Of a stretch of DNA of 64,000 nt, positions 35,730-44,245 are shown piece by piece. The stretch comes from an uncultured Mobiluncus sp. (GTDB taxonomy: Bacteria > Actinomycetota > Actinomycetes > Actinomycetales > Actinomycetaceae). The notes beneath the pieces are model-generated. The model had not been told where the DNA came from. It was given only the letters and a program-made list of their open reading frames with translations, and did not search any database. Numbering within the stretch: the stretch's first letter is position 1; each line of letters starts with the position of its first letter. The stretch spans positions 100,472-164,471 of the forward strand of contig NZ_CAMUES010000006.1 in NCBI RefSeq assembly GCF_947087965.1, in the 5' to 3' direction. A program made the position numbers and the translations under genes.

Positions 35730-37355
35730 ATGAAAACGACTCAGCCGATAGAGATATACGACACCACTTTACGTGACGGCGCCCAGATGGAGGGCATCTC
35801 GCTATCCGTTGCGGACAAGCTGAATATTGCGCAAGCCCTTGATGACCTGGGGGTTAGCTTTATCGAAGGCGGCTGGCCCGGCGCGATTCCGAAAGATACC
35901 GAGTTCTTTGCGCTGGCGTTGTCGAAACTGCAACTGCGCCATGCGACCCTGGCCGCTTTTGGCGCCACCCGCAAGGTGGGTACCAAAGCTAGCGAAGATC
36001 CGCAGGTGCTGGCACTGTTGGATTCCGGGGCGCCGGTCATTACCCTGGTGGCAAAATCAGATTTGCGCCACGTCACGGATGCCTTGAAAACTACCGGTCA
36101 AGAAAACCTGGCGATGGTGCGCGACACGGTGCAGTTTCTGGTCAAGGCTGGTCGGCGGGTGTTCGTGGATGCCGAACATTATTTTGACGGCTTGACTCAC
36201 GATGCCCAATATGGGCTGAAAGTGCTGGAAGCCGCCGGACAAGCAGGGGCGGAAGCTGTCGTGCTGTGTGACACCAACGGGGGTAACCTGCCCTCAACCA
36301 TCGGCGTAAAAGTCGCTGAAGCCCGCGACTATCTGGACAAACACGGCCTGGAGCAGGTCAAAATCGGGATTCATACCCACAATGACACGGGGTGTGCCGT
36401 GGCGAACGCTATGGCCGCCGTTGAGGCCGGGGCGGTACAGGTCCAGGGCTGCGTAAACGGCTACGGGGAGCGCACCGGCAACGCCGACATCCTCACCCTT
36501 ATCGGCAACATTGAAATCAAAATGGGCCGACCCGCCCTTTTGAATGAAAACGGTCTGACCGAGCTGACGCGCACCTCACACCGGGTGGCGGAAATCACGA
36601 ATCTGCGGCCTTCCAAGCGCCTACCTTACGTGGGCGATTCCTCGTTTGCACACAAAGCGGGTCTGCACGCCTCGGCTATCCGCGTGAATCCGGACTTGTA
36701 TCAGCACATTGATCCCGCGACAGTCGGCAACGATATGCGGATGCTGGTTTCCGAGATGGCGGGACGAGCTTCGGTCCAGCTGAAAGCCAAAGAGATGGGC
36801 ATTGACCTGTCCGGGACGCCCTACCTGACCGGCCGGGTGGTGGAAGCGGTGAAGGAAAAAGAGTCCCACGGTTACGTTTTCGATGCGGCTGACGCGTCCT
36901 TCGAGTTGCTGGTGCGGGCACAAGGCGGGGACTTGCCGACCTATTTTGAGGTTGAGACGTGGCGAACTTTGGTGCAAGCCGGTCGGGCTTCGCTGAGCGA
37001 TAACGGAGAGGCGGAAGCCGAAGCCACCGTCAAGCTGCGGACTCGTGACGGTCGAAAAATCGTCACCGGGGAAGGCAACGGCCCCGTAAACGCGCTGGAC
37101 CACGCGCTGCGCCAGGCATTATCCCAAACCTACCCGGACATCACGAATTTTGAACTCATCGACTACAAGGTGCGGATTCTGGACACGACCTTTGGGACGG
37201 ACGCGACCGTGCGGGTGCTGATTACGACCACTAACGGTGACATTCAGTGGACCACAGTCGGGGTGGGCGAGGACGTGATTGAAGCCTCCTGGGAAGCCCT
37301 CGTCGAGTCTTTGACCTGGGGTTTGATGCATCTCGGGGTACGTCCTAAAGTCTAG
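35730..37355 (+). CDS. cimA: (R)-citramalate synthase CimA
   Basis: It condenses acetyl-CoA with pyruvate to citramalate, giving 2-ketobutyrate for isoleucine without threonine. The HMGL-like catalytic barrel begins EIYDTTLRDGAQMEG and has FIEGGWPGAIPKD, FVDAEHYFDGL, and IGIHTHNDTGCAVAN, where ExxWP and the GY-containing tip (CVNGYGERTGNADI) distinguish CimA from 2-isopropylmalate synthases. The C-terminal LeuA-dimer domain, from about residue 410, would bind isoleucine for feedback. The true LeuA is encoded separately at 42317, so this assignment is safe. Confidence 0.9.
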   Translation: MKTTQPIEIYDTTLRDGAQMEGISLSVADKLNIAQALDDLGVSFIEGGWPGAIPKDTEFFALALSKLQLRHATLAAFGATRKVGTKASEDPQVLALLDSGAPVITLVAKSDLRHVTDALKTTGQENLAMVRDTVQFLVKAGRRVFVDAEHYFDGLTHDAQYGLKVLEAAGQAGAEAVVLCDTNGGNLPSTIGVKVAEARDYLDKHGLEQVKIGIHTHNDTGCAVANAMAAVEAGAVQVQGCVNGYGERTGNADILTLIGNIEIKMGRPALLNENGLTELTRTSHRVAEITNLRPSKRLPYVGDSSFAHKAGLHASAIRVNPDLYQHIDPATVGNDMRMLVSEMAGRASVQLKAKEMGIDLSGTPYLTGRVVEAVKEKESHGYVFDAADASFELLVRAQGGDLPTYFEVETWRTLVQAGRASLSDNGEAEAEATVKLRTRDGRKIVTGEGNGPVNALDHALRQALSQTYPDITNFELIDYKVRILDTTFGTDATVRVLITTTNGDIQWTTVGVGEDVIEASWEALVESLTWGLMHLGVRPKV

Positions 37356-37385
37356 TTTGCTCGGTTTATGCCGTATTTGTCTCAA

Positions 37386-37417
37386 GTTTCCCCGACTGAA
37401 TTTCCGGTCGGGGAAAC
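37386..37417 (+). terminator. Hairpin after cimA
   Basis: Arms 37386-37396 and 37407-37417 pair perfectly over 11 bases, with a 10-base loop. The arms end in AAAC/GTTT, but no long T-run follows, so termination strength is uncertain. Confidence 0.5.
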
Positions 37418-37468
37418 ACTATTTGAGGGAAAACCGTTGCATTGTCATAAAAAAGGCCGGAAAAAGCC

Positions 37469-37495
37469 TAAACTGATAGCGGTGAACAGCGATTA
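37469..37495 (+). promoter_or_regulatory. Candidate flagellar-type (sigma-28) promoter for the receptor pair
   Basis: TAAA at 37469-37472 is followed after exactly 15 bases by AGCGATTA (37488-37495). The sigma-28 consensus is TAAA-N15-GCCGATAA; the core CGAT and the spacing match, with five of eight positions in the second element. It lies 68 bases ahead of the receptor ATG. Confidence 0.4.
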
Positions 37496-37563
37496 TGTAC
37501 TATATCAGGATGATAATCCGGTTTATCAGACACGGATACTTTTATGGAAGGCGGCGTTCTTAG

Positions 37564-39231
37564 ATGTCTAAGAAAAAGGCGGCACCAGCACAGACTGATG
37601 CCACCGTACAGGTTGGTGAAAGCCCAACTACTGACGGTAAAAAATTCCCTTTGGGGAAAAAGATGTTCTTGGTCAATATGACTGCAGCCATAGCGGCTCT
37701 TTTGCTGTTAGCAGTGGAATGGATTGGACTTGGCATTGCAAACTCAGATGTATCCCAAAAGTCCGCCAGCTCGGTAACTTCGCAGGAAATTACCAAGCTG
37801 GCGGAGGAATGGCGCTCCGCGGAATTTCTCTGGTCGCAGGGCATCTACACTGCTCTGCGCGGTGACCCGAACGCGTTGCAGACTTTTGGGGAATATCTCC
37901 AGAATCTCGATGCCTTCAACCAACACGTGTCGAATTTCCCCACGGAAGAGCTCAGAGCCCAAAATCAGGTCACTTTTGAGAACATAAAATCAGATGCCGC
38001 ATCACTCAATTCCATGTTGACTAAGGTCAGTGGGTCCGTGACTTCTCTGGATGGTCTGCGTGGTGCGGTGGTAGCCGAAGCGGAAAATATCCGTAACGTG
38101 TCGAGCTCAATCAGCGATAACATCGGGAAGCTGAGCGAGGATTTGAATGTCCAAAACCAGGCTGCCAATGCTCGGATTGAATTTATTCAGCCCTTGACGA
38201 TTGCGGCAATCATCGTTACCGGTGTGGTGACGCTGTTTATCATGCTGTTACTGAACCTTAAGATGTCGCGAGGCTTCATGAGGTCAGCTAAGGAAAGTTC
38301 CGCTGCCTTGAATCAACTTTCCCACAAAGACCTGACCATTCATCCCGTCAAACACACGAATGACGAGATTGGACGCTTGGCGGAAAAACTTGTGGTGGCA
38401 GCCGAAAAACTACGTAACATTTTTGGTCAAACCGTGTCGACAGCTGAGGAAGTACACGCCACCACGCAAAAGATGGTGGGTGATGGTCATGACCTCATCG
38501 GCACTATTGAACAGGCCAGTAACGTGATTACTTCCGTTGCGGCTGCGGCTGAGCAGGTTTCGACGAGTATCGCAACGGTGGCAGCAGCTGCGGAGGAAAT
38601 GGGTGCCTCGATTCGGGAGATCTCATCGAATGCCAATGAGGCTGCCAAAGTTGCCACGGAAGCTACCGAAGTCGCGGCGCAGACGAACGAAACCGTGACC
38701 AAGCTAGGTGAATCCAGCCAAGAAATTGGTGAGGTCATCGAAACGATTACAGCGGTGGCGGAACAGACCAACCTGTTGGCACTCAACGCTACTATTGAGG
38801 CGGCTCGAGCCGGTGACGCTGGCCTCGGGTTTGCGGTTGTGGCGAGTGAGGTAAAGGATTTGGCTGCGGAAACCACGACGGCCACCGCTGATGTAGCCTC
38901 ACGGATTGAACAGATTCAGGTCGACACCGGTCAAGCGGTCGAGGCCATTAACCAGATTAGTGACATCATCGCTCAAATCAACGACTTCCAGGCCACTATT
39001 GCGGCGGCAGTGGAAGAACAAACTGCCACCACCAATGAGATGACCAAGTCCATTTCGGAAGCATCTTCCGGGTCGACCGAGATTGCGGCCAATATCAACG
39101 AGATAGCCCAAACGACTAACAACAGCGCTGATAACCTGCGTGATTCTGTTGACAGAGCGGAGGTCGTGGCGAACCAGACCCAAGATTTGAACCAGCAACT
39201 TAGCGAATTTACCTACCGGGAAGGACAGTGA
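37564..39231 (+). CDS. Methyl-accepting chemotaxis protein 3
   Basis: A chemoreceptor with a cytoplasmic N-terminal tail of about 35 residues, membrane helix 1 (about 37-58), an extracellular helical domain of about 150 residues, membrane helix 2 (about 205-230), a HAMP domain and a methyl-accepting coiled coil with QTNLLALNATIEAARAGDAGLGFAVVASEVKDLAAET at its tip. The tip has GDAGLGF where most have GxxGKGF or GRGF. No binding-protein gene is adjacent. Its stop overlaps the possible GTG start of the next receptor, so the two are coupled. Confidence 0.92.
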   Translation: MSKKKAAPAQTDATVQVGESPTTDGKKFPLGKKMFLVNMTAAIAALLLLAVEWIGLGIANSDVSQKSASSVTSQEITKLAEEWRSAEFLWSQGIYTALRGDPNALQTFGEYLQNLDAFNQHVSNFPTEELRAQNQVTFENIKSDAASLNSMLTKVSGSVTSLDGLRGAVVAEAENIRNVSSSISDNIGKLSEDLNVQNQAANARIEFIQPLTIAAIIVTGVVTLFIMLLLNLKMSRGFMRSAKESSAALNQLSHKDLTIHPVKHTNDEIGRLAEKLVVAAEKLRNIFGQTVSTAEEVHATTQKMVGDGHDLIGTIEQASNVITSVAAAAEQVSTSIATVAAAAEEMGASIREISSNANEAAKVATEATEVAAQTNETVTKLGESSQEIGEVIETITAVAEQTNLLALNATIEAARAGDAGLGFAVVASEVKDLAAETTTATADVASRIEQIQVDTGQAVEAINQISDIIAQINDFQATIAAAVEEQTATTNEMTKSISEASSGSTEIAANINEIAQTTNNSADNLRDSVDRAEVVANQTQDLNQQLSEFTYREGQ

Positions 39232-40898
39232 GAATCATGACTCAGACTAATCCGGTCAACCAGCTAGGGGAGCAGGGAATGAATAATCAACCGAATGATA
39301 CGAAGAAACCGCAAAAAGCCTACAAGCGCACTACCCTGTTGAAGCGGCTGTTCAGTGGGGCTTTGCCGGGGTTCGTGGGAATGCTCATCTTGGGTCTAGC
39401 CTGCGTAATTACTATGACTCAGACCAACCACAGCACGAAAGAGTACCTGGAGGCATCAACCAACGCGGAAACTCTATCTTTGATGGAAGCCGAGATCTAT
39501 GAGATTGGCCAGCATCAATACGCTTATGCGCGTTCCATTTTGGAAGGCCAGCCCGACGAGGAACAGGCCGAACAGCTGCAGGCCACCCAAGATGCTTTGG
39601 AAGATAACATGCAAACGATTATCGACACCACGAACTCTGAACAGGTGCGTACGGCGGCTCAACAAATCATGAAGTCTTCCGCTAACCTGCGTGAGGTTGT
39701 GGCGCAATCGACTACGGAATTACAAGCCACGCAAGGACAAGATTCAGCGGTCTTGAGCACGGTTCTCCCACAGGCCGTCAATGATATGGTCGCGCAGCAG
39801 GATCAGCTGACACCGCTGCTAAAGCAAGTGCTAAATCAGTCAAAGAAGGACATGGAGGGCCAACGCGTCCGGGGACTGATTTTCCAGACCATTGTCCTAG
39901 TTCTCGTGGTGGTCTTAGCGGTATTAATTATGGGTAAAGTGCGCCGCTCTATCACTCATTCCGTGCAATCTGTGGAAACTGTGGTGAAAGGTCTGACTCA
40001 AGGTGACTTGACGCGCAGTGCGGTTATCAATTCCAATGATGAATTGGCGGACATGTCGCGGGCGGTGAATCTATCCAATACGACCTTGCGAGAGGCCTTT
40101 GGGTCTGCGGCTCGCACTTCCGAGACTGTTCGTTCCGAGTCCGAGACTGTGGCTAATCTGACCTCCAAGACCGCTCAGGCTGCCGCAGATTCAGCCGCAC
40201 AGGCCACCGCTGTGGCAGGTGCAGCGGAACAGGTTTCCTTCAACGTTCAGACCGTTGCTGCGGGCGCAGAAGAGATGGGGTCGGCTATCCGGGAGATTTC
40301 GTCTAATGCCAATGAGGCGGCGCGAGTTGCCCAGGAGGCTACCCAAGCAGCCGCGGTGACCACTGAAACTGTTGAAAAACTGGGCAAATCGTCAAAGGAA
40401 ATTGACGAAGTCATCCACACTATTACCGCGATTGCGGAGCAAACCAACCTGTTGGCCCTGAACGCCACTATCGAGGCCGCGCGTGCCGGTGAAGCGGGCA
40501 AGGGCTTTGCGGTAGTAGCTGGAGAAGTCAAGGATTTGGCTGCGGAAACAGCTAAAGCCACGGATGACATCACCGGACGGATTGCCAAGATTCAAGACGA
40601 CACGGATTCTGCTGTCACGGCTATTCGGCGTATTTCTGAGATTATTGCTCAAATCAACGATTTCCAAACCACTATTGCCGCCGCGGTAGAGGAACAGACC
40701 GCTACCACCAATGAGATGGCGCGTTCCGTGACTGAGGCAGCTTCCGGCTCTTCCACGATTGCCACGAATATCGGCCAGTTTGCCGGGGCTGCCAGCCAGG
40801 CGGTGGAACCGTTGAACGCCCTGGCTACAACTGCTTCCGATTTGCAGTCCAAGGCCGCGGATTTGCGTGCGGAGCTGGGCAAATTCAAGTATGAATAA
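39228..40898 (+). CDS. Methyl-accepting chemotaxis protein 4
   Basis: The same layout as its upstream neighbour: charged N-terminal tail, membrane helix near residues 45-65, an extracellular helical domain rich in Gln and Glu, second membrane helix, HAMP and signalling coiled coil with QTNLLALNATIEAARAGEAGKGFAVVAGEVKDLAAET. The start is uncertain: GTG 39228 overlaps the previous stop, ATG 39237 is in frame, and ATG 39279 has GGGGAG at good spacing. The C-terminus (LGKFKYE) has no CheR tether. Confidence 0.9.
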   Translation: MRIMTQTNPVNQLGEQGMNNQPNDTKKPQKAYKRTTLLKRLFSGALPGFVGMLILGLACVITMTQTNHSTKEYLEASTNAETLSLMEAEIYEIGQHQYAYARSILEGQPDEEQAEQLQATQDALEDNMQTIIDTTNSEQVRTAAQQIMKSSANLREVVAQSTTELQATQGQDSAVLSTVLPQAVNDMVAQQDQLTPLLKQVLNQSKKDMEGQRVRGLIFQTIVLVLVVVLAVLIMGKVRRSITHSVQSVETVVKGLTQGDLTRSAVINSNDELADMSRAVNLSNTTLREAFGSAARTSETVRSESETVANLTSKTAQAAADSAAQATAVAGAAEQVSFNVQTVAAGAEEMGSAIREISSNANEAARVAQEATQAAAVTTETVEKLGKSSKEIDEVIHTITAIAEQTNLLALNATIEAARAGEAGKGFAVVAGEVKDLAAETAKATDDITGRIAKIQDDTDSAVTAIRRISEIIAQINDFQTTIAAAVEEQTATTNEMARSVTEAASGSSTIATNIGQFAGAASQAVEPLNALATTASDLQSKAADLRAELGKFKYE

Positions 40899-40998
40899 GC
40901 GCAGTTGGGCGTCCCGTCCGACTCGCGAAACAACTCAATAATGGGGTGAAACCTCACGCTGGTGCCCTCCTATGGCTTAAACTTGATTTATAATCACC

Positions 40999-42138
40999 AT
41001 GCAGCCAGAGGAGGGCATCAACGTGATTGGTTCGGTCCAGGAGTTCGCTCGCCTGTGTACTTCGGATAACGAAGAGGACTTCATGCGGGCAATGACTGAC
41101 GTGGCGCCGACTTTTATCTGGGAGGAAATCATCCGCAAACGCCCGGAGCTGGCTGAATATGTGGCGCAGGCACAGAATTTGCCCGACACCGTATTTGAAA
41201 CTATCGCGCTTTTTGCCCCGTGGCGAGCTCGCTACCTGGTCGCGATGCAGGAGCGCACTCCTGCTTATGTACTCGCTAAACTTGCCAAAGACGGCGATAG
41301 TCGGGTGCAAAAGGCAGCGGTGGCCAATGAATTGACACCGTTGAAAGTTATTGCGGAGCTGCGTGAGGACACGAACGAGGAAATCTCCCAGCTGGCTCGT
41401 TTGGCGTGGACTGAGCGGGCAGAGAAACGCGCCGGTAAACATTCCGGGCGTCCCGAAGCGACGTGGGATGTACCGCAGCCACCGGGAAATGCCGAACCTG
41501 AGGCGGACGAAGCTGCTCGCTACAAGTCGTATTTTGACGAGCTGTGTGCTCAGCGTGGCCTGACTGAGGATGATGTGGTACGGGGGTTCGACCCTCGTGA
41601 TCCTCAACTGCCGCTGTCTCCCGAAGGCCCGTGGGTGGTCGCTCCCTGGGGTGATGAAGGATACGTCGTTGGTTCACAGCGCGGTGCCGAGTTTGCTGCC
41701 TACGAAGTGTTGCCTGATTTGGAAGCGGCGGTGTCCCTCGTCGCCCGGTTGGTGCGAGAAAAACCGGAAACTGGTGAACTGACGACCAACGCAGCTGAGC
41801 GCGGTCACCGTACCGCCATTGGAATTGACGCCCGCACGATCTCCCGCGGCGGGAAACCCGGCTCCAACGAACTGCGTCCCGGCGACATGCTGGACTGTTT
41901 TGACGATGATAAAGCCCAGTTTTTGTTTGCTATGGGGACTCCTTTGGCGCAGCGGGGGATTCGCCTGAACAATGAGAAACCCTACCGAGTCTTTGAGGTC
42001 ATGGCGCCCCTACCACTGGCGGTTTTGGAGGGTCTCACCGCAAAGACTTCGAGTAATCCAGGCGGCGGCGCGATAGTGGTTTTGGATAAACCTCTGCGGT
42101 GGTATCTGGACCACAACTTCCTACGTGAGCTGCGTTAA
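40999..42138 (+). CDS. LRV-like repeat protein with degenerate TNT (NAD glycohydrolase-like) domain
   Basis: No signal peptide or membrane segment is visible. Residues 75-140 contain LRV/HEAT-like repeats (RTPAYVLAKLAKDGDSRVQKAAVAN and the next unit). The C-terminal 90 residues follow the TNT/DUF4237 pattern: LRPGDMLDCFDDDKAQFLF (usually LDRFG), GTPLAQRGIRL, PYRVFEVMAPLPL, SNPGGGAIVVL and WYLDHNFLREL. By memory alignment, the catalytic Arg, His and Gln of the tuberculosis necrotizing toxin correspond here to C300, R330 and I359, so NAD hydrolysis is doubtful. The middle section (about 175-255) has a WVV-x-GYVVG pattern seen in other actinobacterial TNT-type proteins. Confidence 0.55.
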   Translation: MQPEEGINVIGSVQEFARLCTSDNEEDFMRAMTDVAPTFIWEEIIRKRPELAEYVAQAQNLPDTVFETIALFAPWRARYLVAMQERTPAYVLAKLAKDGDSRVQKAAVANELTPLKVIAELREDTNEEISQLARLAWTERAEKRAGKHSGRPEATWDVPQPPGNAEPEADEAARYKSYFDELCAQRGLTEDDVVRGFDPRDPQLPLSPEGPWVVAPWGDEGYVVGSQRGAEFAAYEVLPDLEAAVSLVARLVREKPETGELTTNAAERGHRTAIGIDARTISRGGKPGSNELRPGDMLDCFDDDKAQFLFAMGTPLAQRGIRLNNEKPYRVFEVMAPLPLAVLEGLTAKTSSNPGGGAIVVLDKPLRWYLDHNFLRELR

Positions 42139-42181
42139 TTTCTCATATTGAGACAGTAATTTCGTAAAGTGAAACCCGTGT

Positions 42182-42187
42182 TACTAT
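42182..42187 (+). promoter_or_regulatory. Candidate -10 element of the leuA leader
   Basis: TACTAT here would place the start point near 42194, exactly at the GTG that opens the leader reading frame, making the leader peptide message leaderless. I cannot find a good -35 at standard distance. Confidence 0.35.
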
Positions 42188-42193
42188 GGGGCT

Positions 42194-42238
42194 GTGTCGC
42201 ACACCATGCTGCTGTTGCCTAACCGCGTAGGGCTCTGA
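42194..42238 (+). CDS. leuA leader peptide (Leu-codon attenuator peptide)
   Basis: A 14-codon frame reads MSHTMLLLPNRVGL and stops 78 bases before leuA. Three consecutive leucine codons (CTG CTG TTG at 42209-42217) plus a fourth just before the stop allow ribosome stalling when charged leucyl-tRNA is short. GTG at 42194 or ATG at 42206 can start it. Leader-peptide control of leuA is known or predicted for several actinobacteria. Confidence 0.7.
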   Translation: MSHTMLLLPNRVGL

Positions 42239-42308
42239 ATCAGCCAGGCCCCCTGCGCGGAGTTCTTGCTTGCCTGGTAACTAAGATTAAAGCAACAGCA
42301 GTAAAGGA
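42206..42308 (+). promoter_or_regulatory. leuA attenuator RNA with pseudoknot and long-range helix
   Basis: Stem 1 pairs 42223-42232 with 42251-42260 (10 bp, one G-U). Stem 2 pairs 42244-42249, inside the stem 1 loop, with 42272-42277, giving an H-type pseudoknot. A third helix pairs the leader Leu codons 42209-42218 with 42292-42301, ten perfect pairs, immediately before the leuA ribosome site (AAAGGA, 42303-42308). A ribosome stalled on the Leu codons would block the third helix and could free leuA translation or prevent termination. Confidence 0.65.
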
Positions 42309-42316
42309 ATTTCACC

Positions 42317-44119
42317 ATGCGTACCTCTGGATTCACCAATCGTCAGCAAACCTCCGGAATGCCTTACGGTAAATACCGCCCGTTCCTAGAGACGAACCCC
42401 ATCTCACTACCTGAACGAACCTGGCCTAACAACCGGATTACGAAGGCGCCGCGCTGGTTGTCTACCGACCTGCGGGACGGCAACCAAGCCCTCATCGAAC
42501 CGATGGACTCCGCGCGCAAGCGCGAAATGTTTGACCTCCTGGTGCGCCTAGGATTCAAAGAAATCGAAATCGGTTTCCCGGCCGCTTCCCAAACCGACTT
42601 TGACTTCGTGCGTTCCCTGGTAGAGGATGACGCCATACCCGAGGATGTGACCTGCTCAGTACTCTCGCAATCCCGCCCGGAACTTTTGGAACGTACCCTG
42701 CAAGCCATTAAGGGATACCATCGCGCTACCGTACATCTCTACAATGCGACCGCCCCGGTCTTTCGCCAAGTCGTGTTTCACAACGATAAAGCGCAAACCA
42801 TCGAGATGGCGGTGTCCGGCACTCGTGAAGTCATCGCCGGAGCCGAAAAGATCCTCGGGGACGACACAATCTTTGGCTACGAATACTCCCCGGAGATTTT
42901 CGTAGACACCGAAATCGACTTTGCCCTGGAAGTTTGCGAAGCAGTGATGGAAGTCTGGCAGCCCGACAGCGAACGGGAAATCATTTTGAACCTGCCTACT
43001 ACGGTGGAACGCTGCACACCCAACGTTTACGCCGACCAAATCGAGTACTTCTGCCGCCACATCTCACACCGTGAACATGTCTGCATTTCGGCCCACAACC
43101 ACAACGACCGCGGCACCGGCATCGCGACCGCCGAACTGGCCCAGATGGCTGGCGCTGACCGGGTTGAAGGCTGCTTGCTGGGTCAGGGCGAACGAACCGG
43201 CAACGTTGACCTAGTCACCTTGGCGATGAACCTCTTTAGCCAAGGTATCGACCCCCAACTGAACCTGTCCAACCTCGATGAAGTCCGCGAAATTGTCGAG
43301 GGCTGCACCCGTATGTCCACCCCGCCGCGGCTGCCCTACGTGGGGGACCTGGTCTATACGTCCTTCTCCGGCTCCCACCAGGACGCCATTAAGAAAGGCT
43401 TTGCTGCGCGCGAACAGAAGGTTCGGGACGCGGGCGGAGACGAAAACCAAGTCATTTGGGAACTGCCCTACCTGCCTATTGACCCTCACGATGTGGGGCG
43501 CAACTACGAAGCTATCGTCCGAGTGAATTCGCAATCCGGCAAGGGCGGTATCGCTTACATAATGAAGGAAAAGCATCACCTCGACTTGCCGCGCCGCCTG
43601 CAAATCGAGTTCTCGAAAATCGTGCAGCGCACAACCGATCGTTTCGGCGGTGAACTGGGGGCGAACGACCTGTGGCAGATTTTTGCCGATGAATACTTGC
43701 CGGCTTCAGAAGCGGGGATTGACTCGCGTCACTGGGGTCGTTTCTTGCTCGACGGGGTGCATGTTTCTTCCGTTCCCTCGGCTTCTGGCGGGGACACGGA
43801 AGTCTCCATTACGCTGAACGACCGCGGCGCGAAGCTCCAGCTGGAATCGTTCGGCAACGGTCCTATTGATGCCTTCGTCCATGCCTTTGAACAGATGGGC
43901 ATGGAAGTGCGGATTCTGGATTACGTGGAGCACGCGTTGAGCGCCGGGCGTGACGCCACCGCCGCGGCCTATGTCGAGGCCGTAGTGGACGGCGAGGTGC
44001 TGTGGGGGGTCGGCATCGATTCTTCGACCATTCGTGCCGCTTATAAGGCCGTAATCTCGGCGATTAACCGGGCGCAGCGCCAATCCCAAGTCGTGGATAG
44101 CTCCGTTCCGTTTCCCTGA
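42317..44119 (+). CDS. leuA: 2-isopropylmalate synthase LeuA (actinobacterial long form)
   Basis: It condenses acetyl-CoA with 2-ketoisovalerate, the first committed step to leucine. The N-terminal stretch MPYGKYRPFLET, RWLSTDLRDGNQALIEPMDSARKREMF, EIEIGFPAASQTDFDFVR and AHNHNDRGTGIATAELAQMAGADRVEGCLLGQGERTGNVDL mark the type 2 LeuA found in actinobacteria; metal ligands HxH are in AHNHND. The C-terminal regulatory domain (from about 450) binds leucine. The length of 600 is typical. The upstream leader controls it. Confidence 0.95.
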   Translation: MRTSGFTNRQQTSGMPYGKYRPFLETNPISLPERTWPNNRITKAPRWLSTDLRDGNQALIEPMDSARKREMFDLLVRLGFKEIEIGFPAASQTDFDFVRSLVEDDAIPEDVTCSVLSQSRPELLERTLQAIKGYHRATVHLYNATAPVFRQVVFHNDKAQTIEMAVSGTREVIAGAEKILGDDTIFGYEYSPEIFVDTEIDFALEVCEAVMEVWQPDSEREIILNLPTTVERCTPNVYADQIEYFCRHISHREHVCISAHNHNDRGTGIATAELAQMAGADRVEGCLLGQGERTGNVDLVTLAMNLFSQGIDPQLNLSNLDEVREIVEGCTRMSTPPRLPYVGDLVYTSFSGSHQDAIKKGFAAREQKVRDAGGDENQVIWELPYLPIDPHDVGRNYEAIVRVNSQSGKGGIAYIMKEKHHLDLPRRLQIEFSKIVQRTTDRFGGELGANDLWQIFADEYLPASEAGIDSRHWGRFLLDGVHVSSVPSASGGDTEVSITLNDRGAKLQLESFGNGPIDAFVHAFEQMGMEVRILDYVEHALSAGRDATAAAYVEAVVDGEVLWGVGIDSSTIRAAYKAVISAINRAQRQSQVVDSSVPFP

Positions 44120-44245
44120 AGATTGAACCGCTAGAGTTTACCGGGGAAAGCTCTGACCCGGTAGGTTCGCGTTCGAGAATCCAACCCGCAAGTTCAGGGT
44201 ATCGGGTGGCGATTGATAGGGTAGGCCAGGACGAAGGAGTAAATC

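Noticed and set aside
44160..44185. T-arm-like GTTCGAGAATCC after leuA
   Set aside because: No acceptor stem, anticodon arm or CCA-compatible end can be formed around it, so it is not a tRNA.
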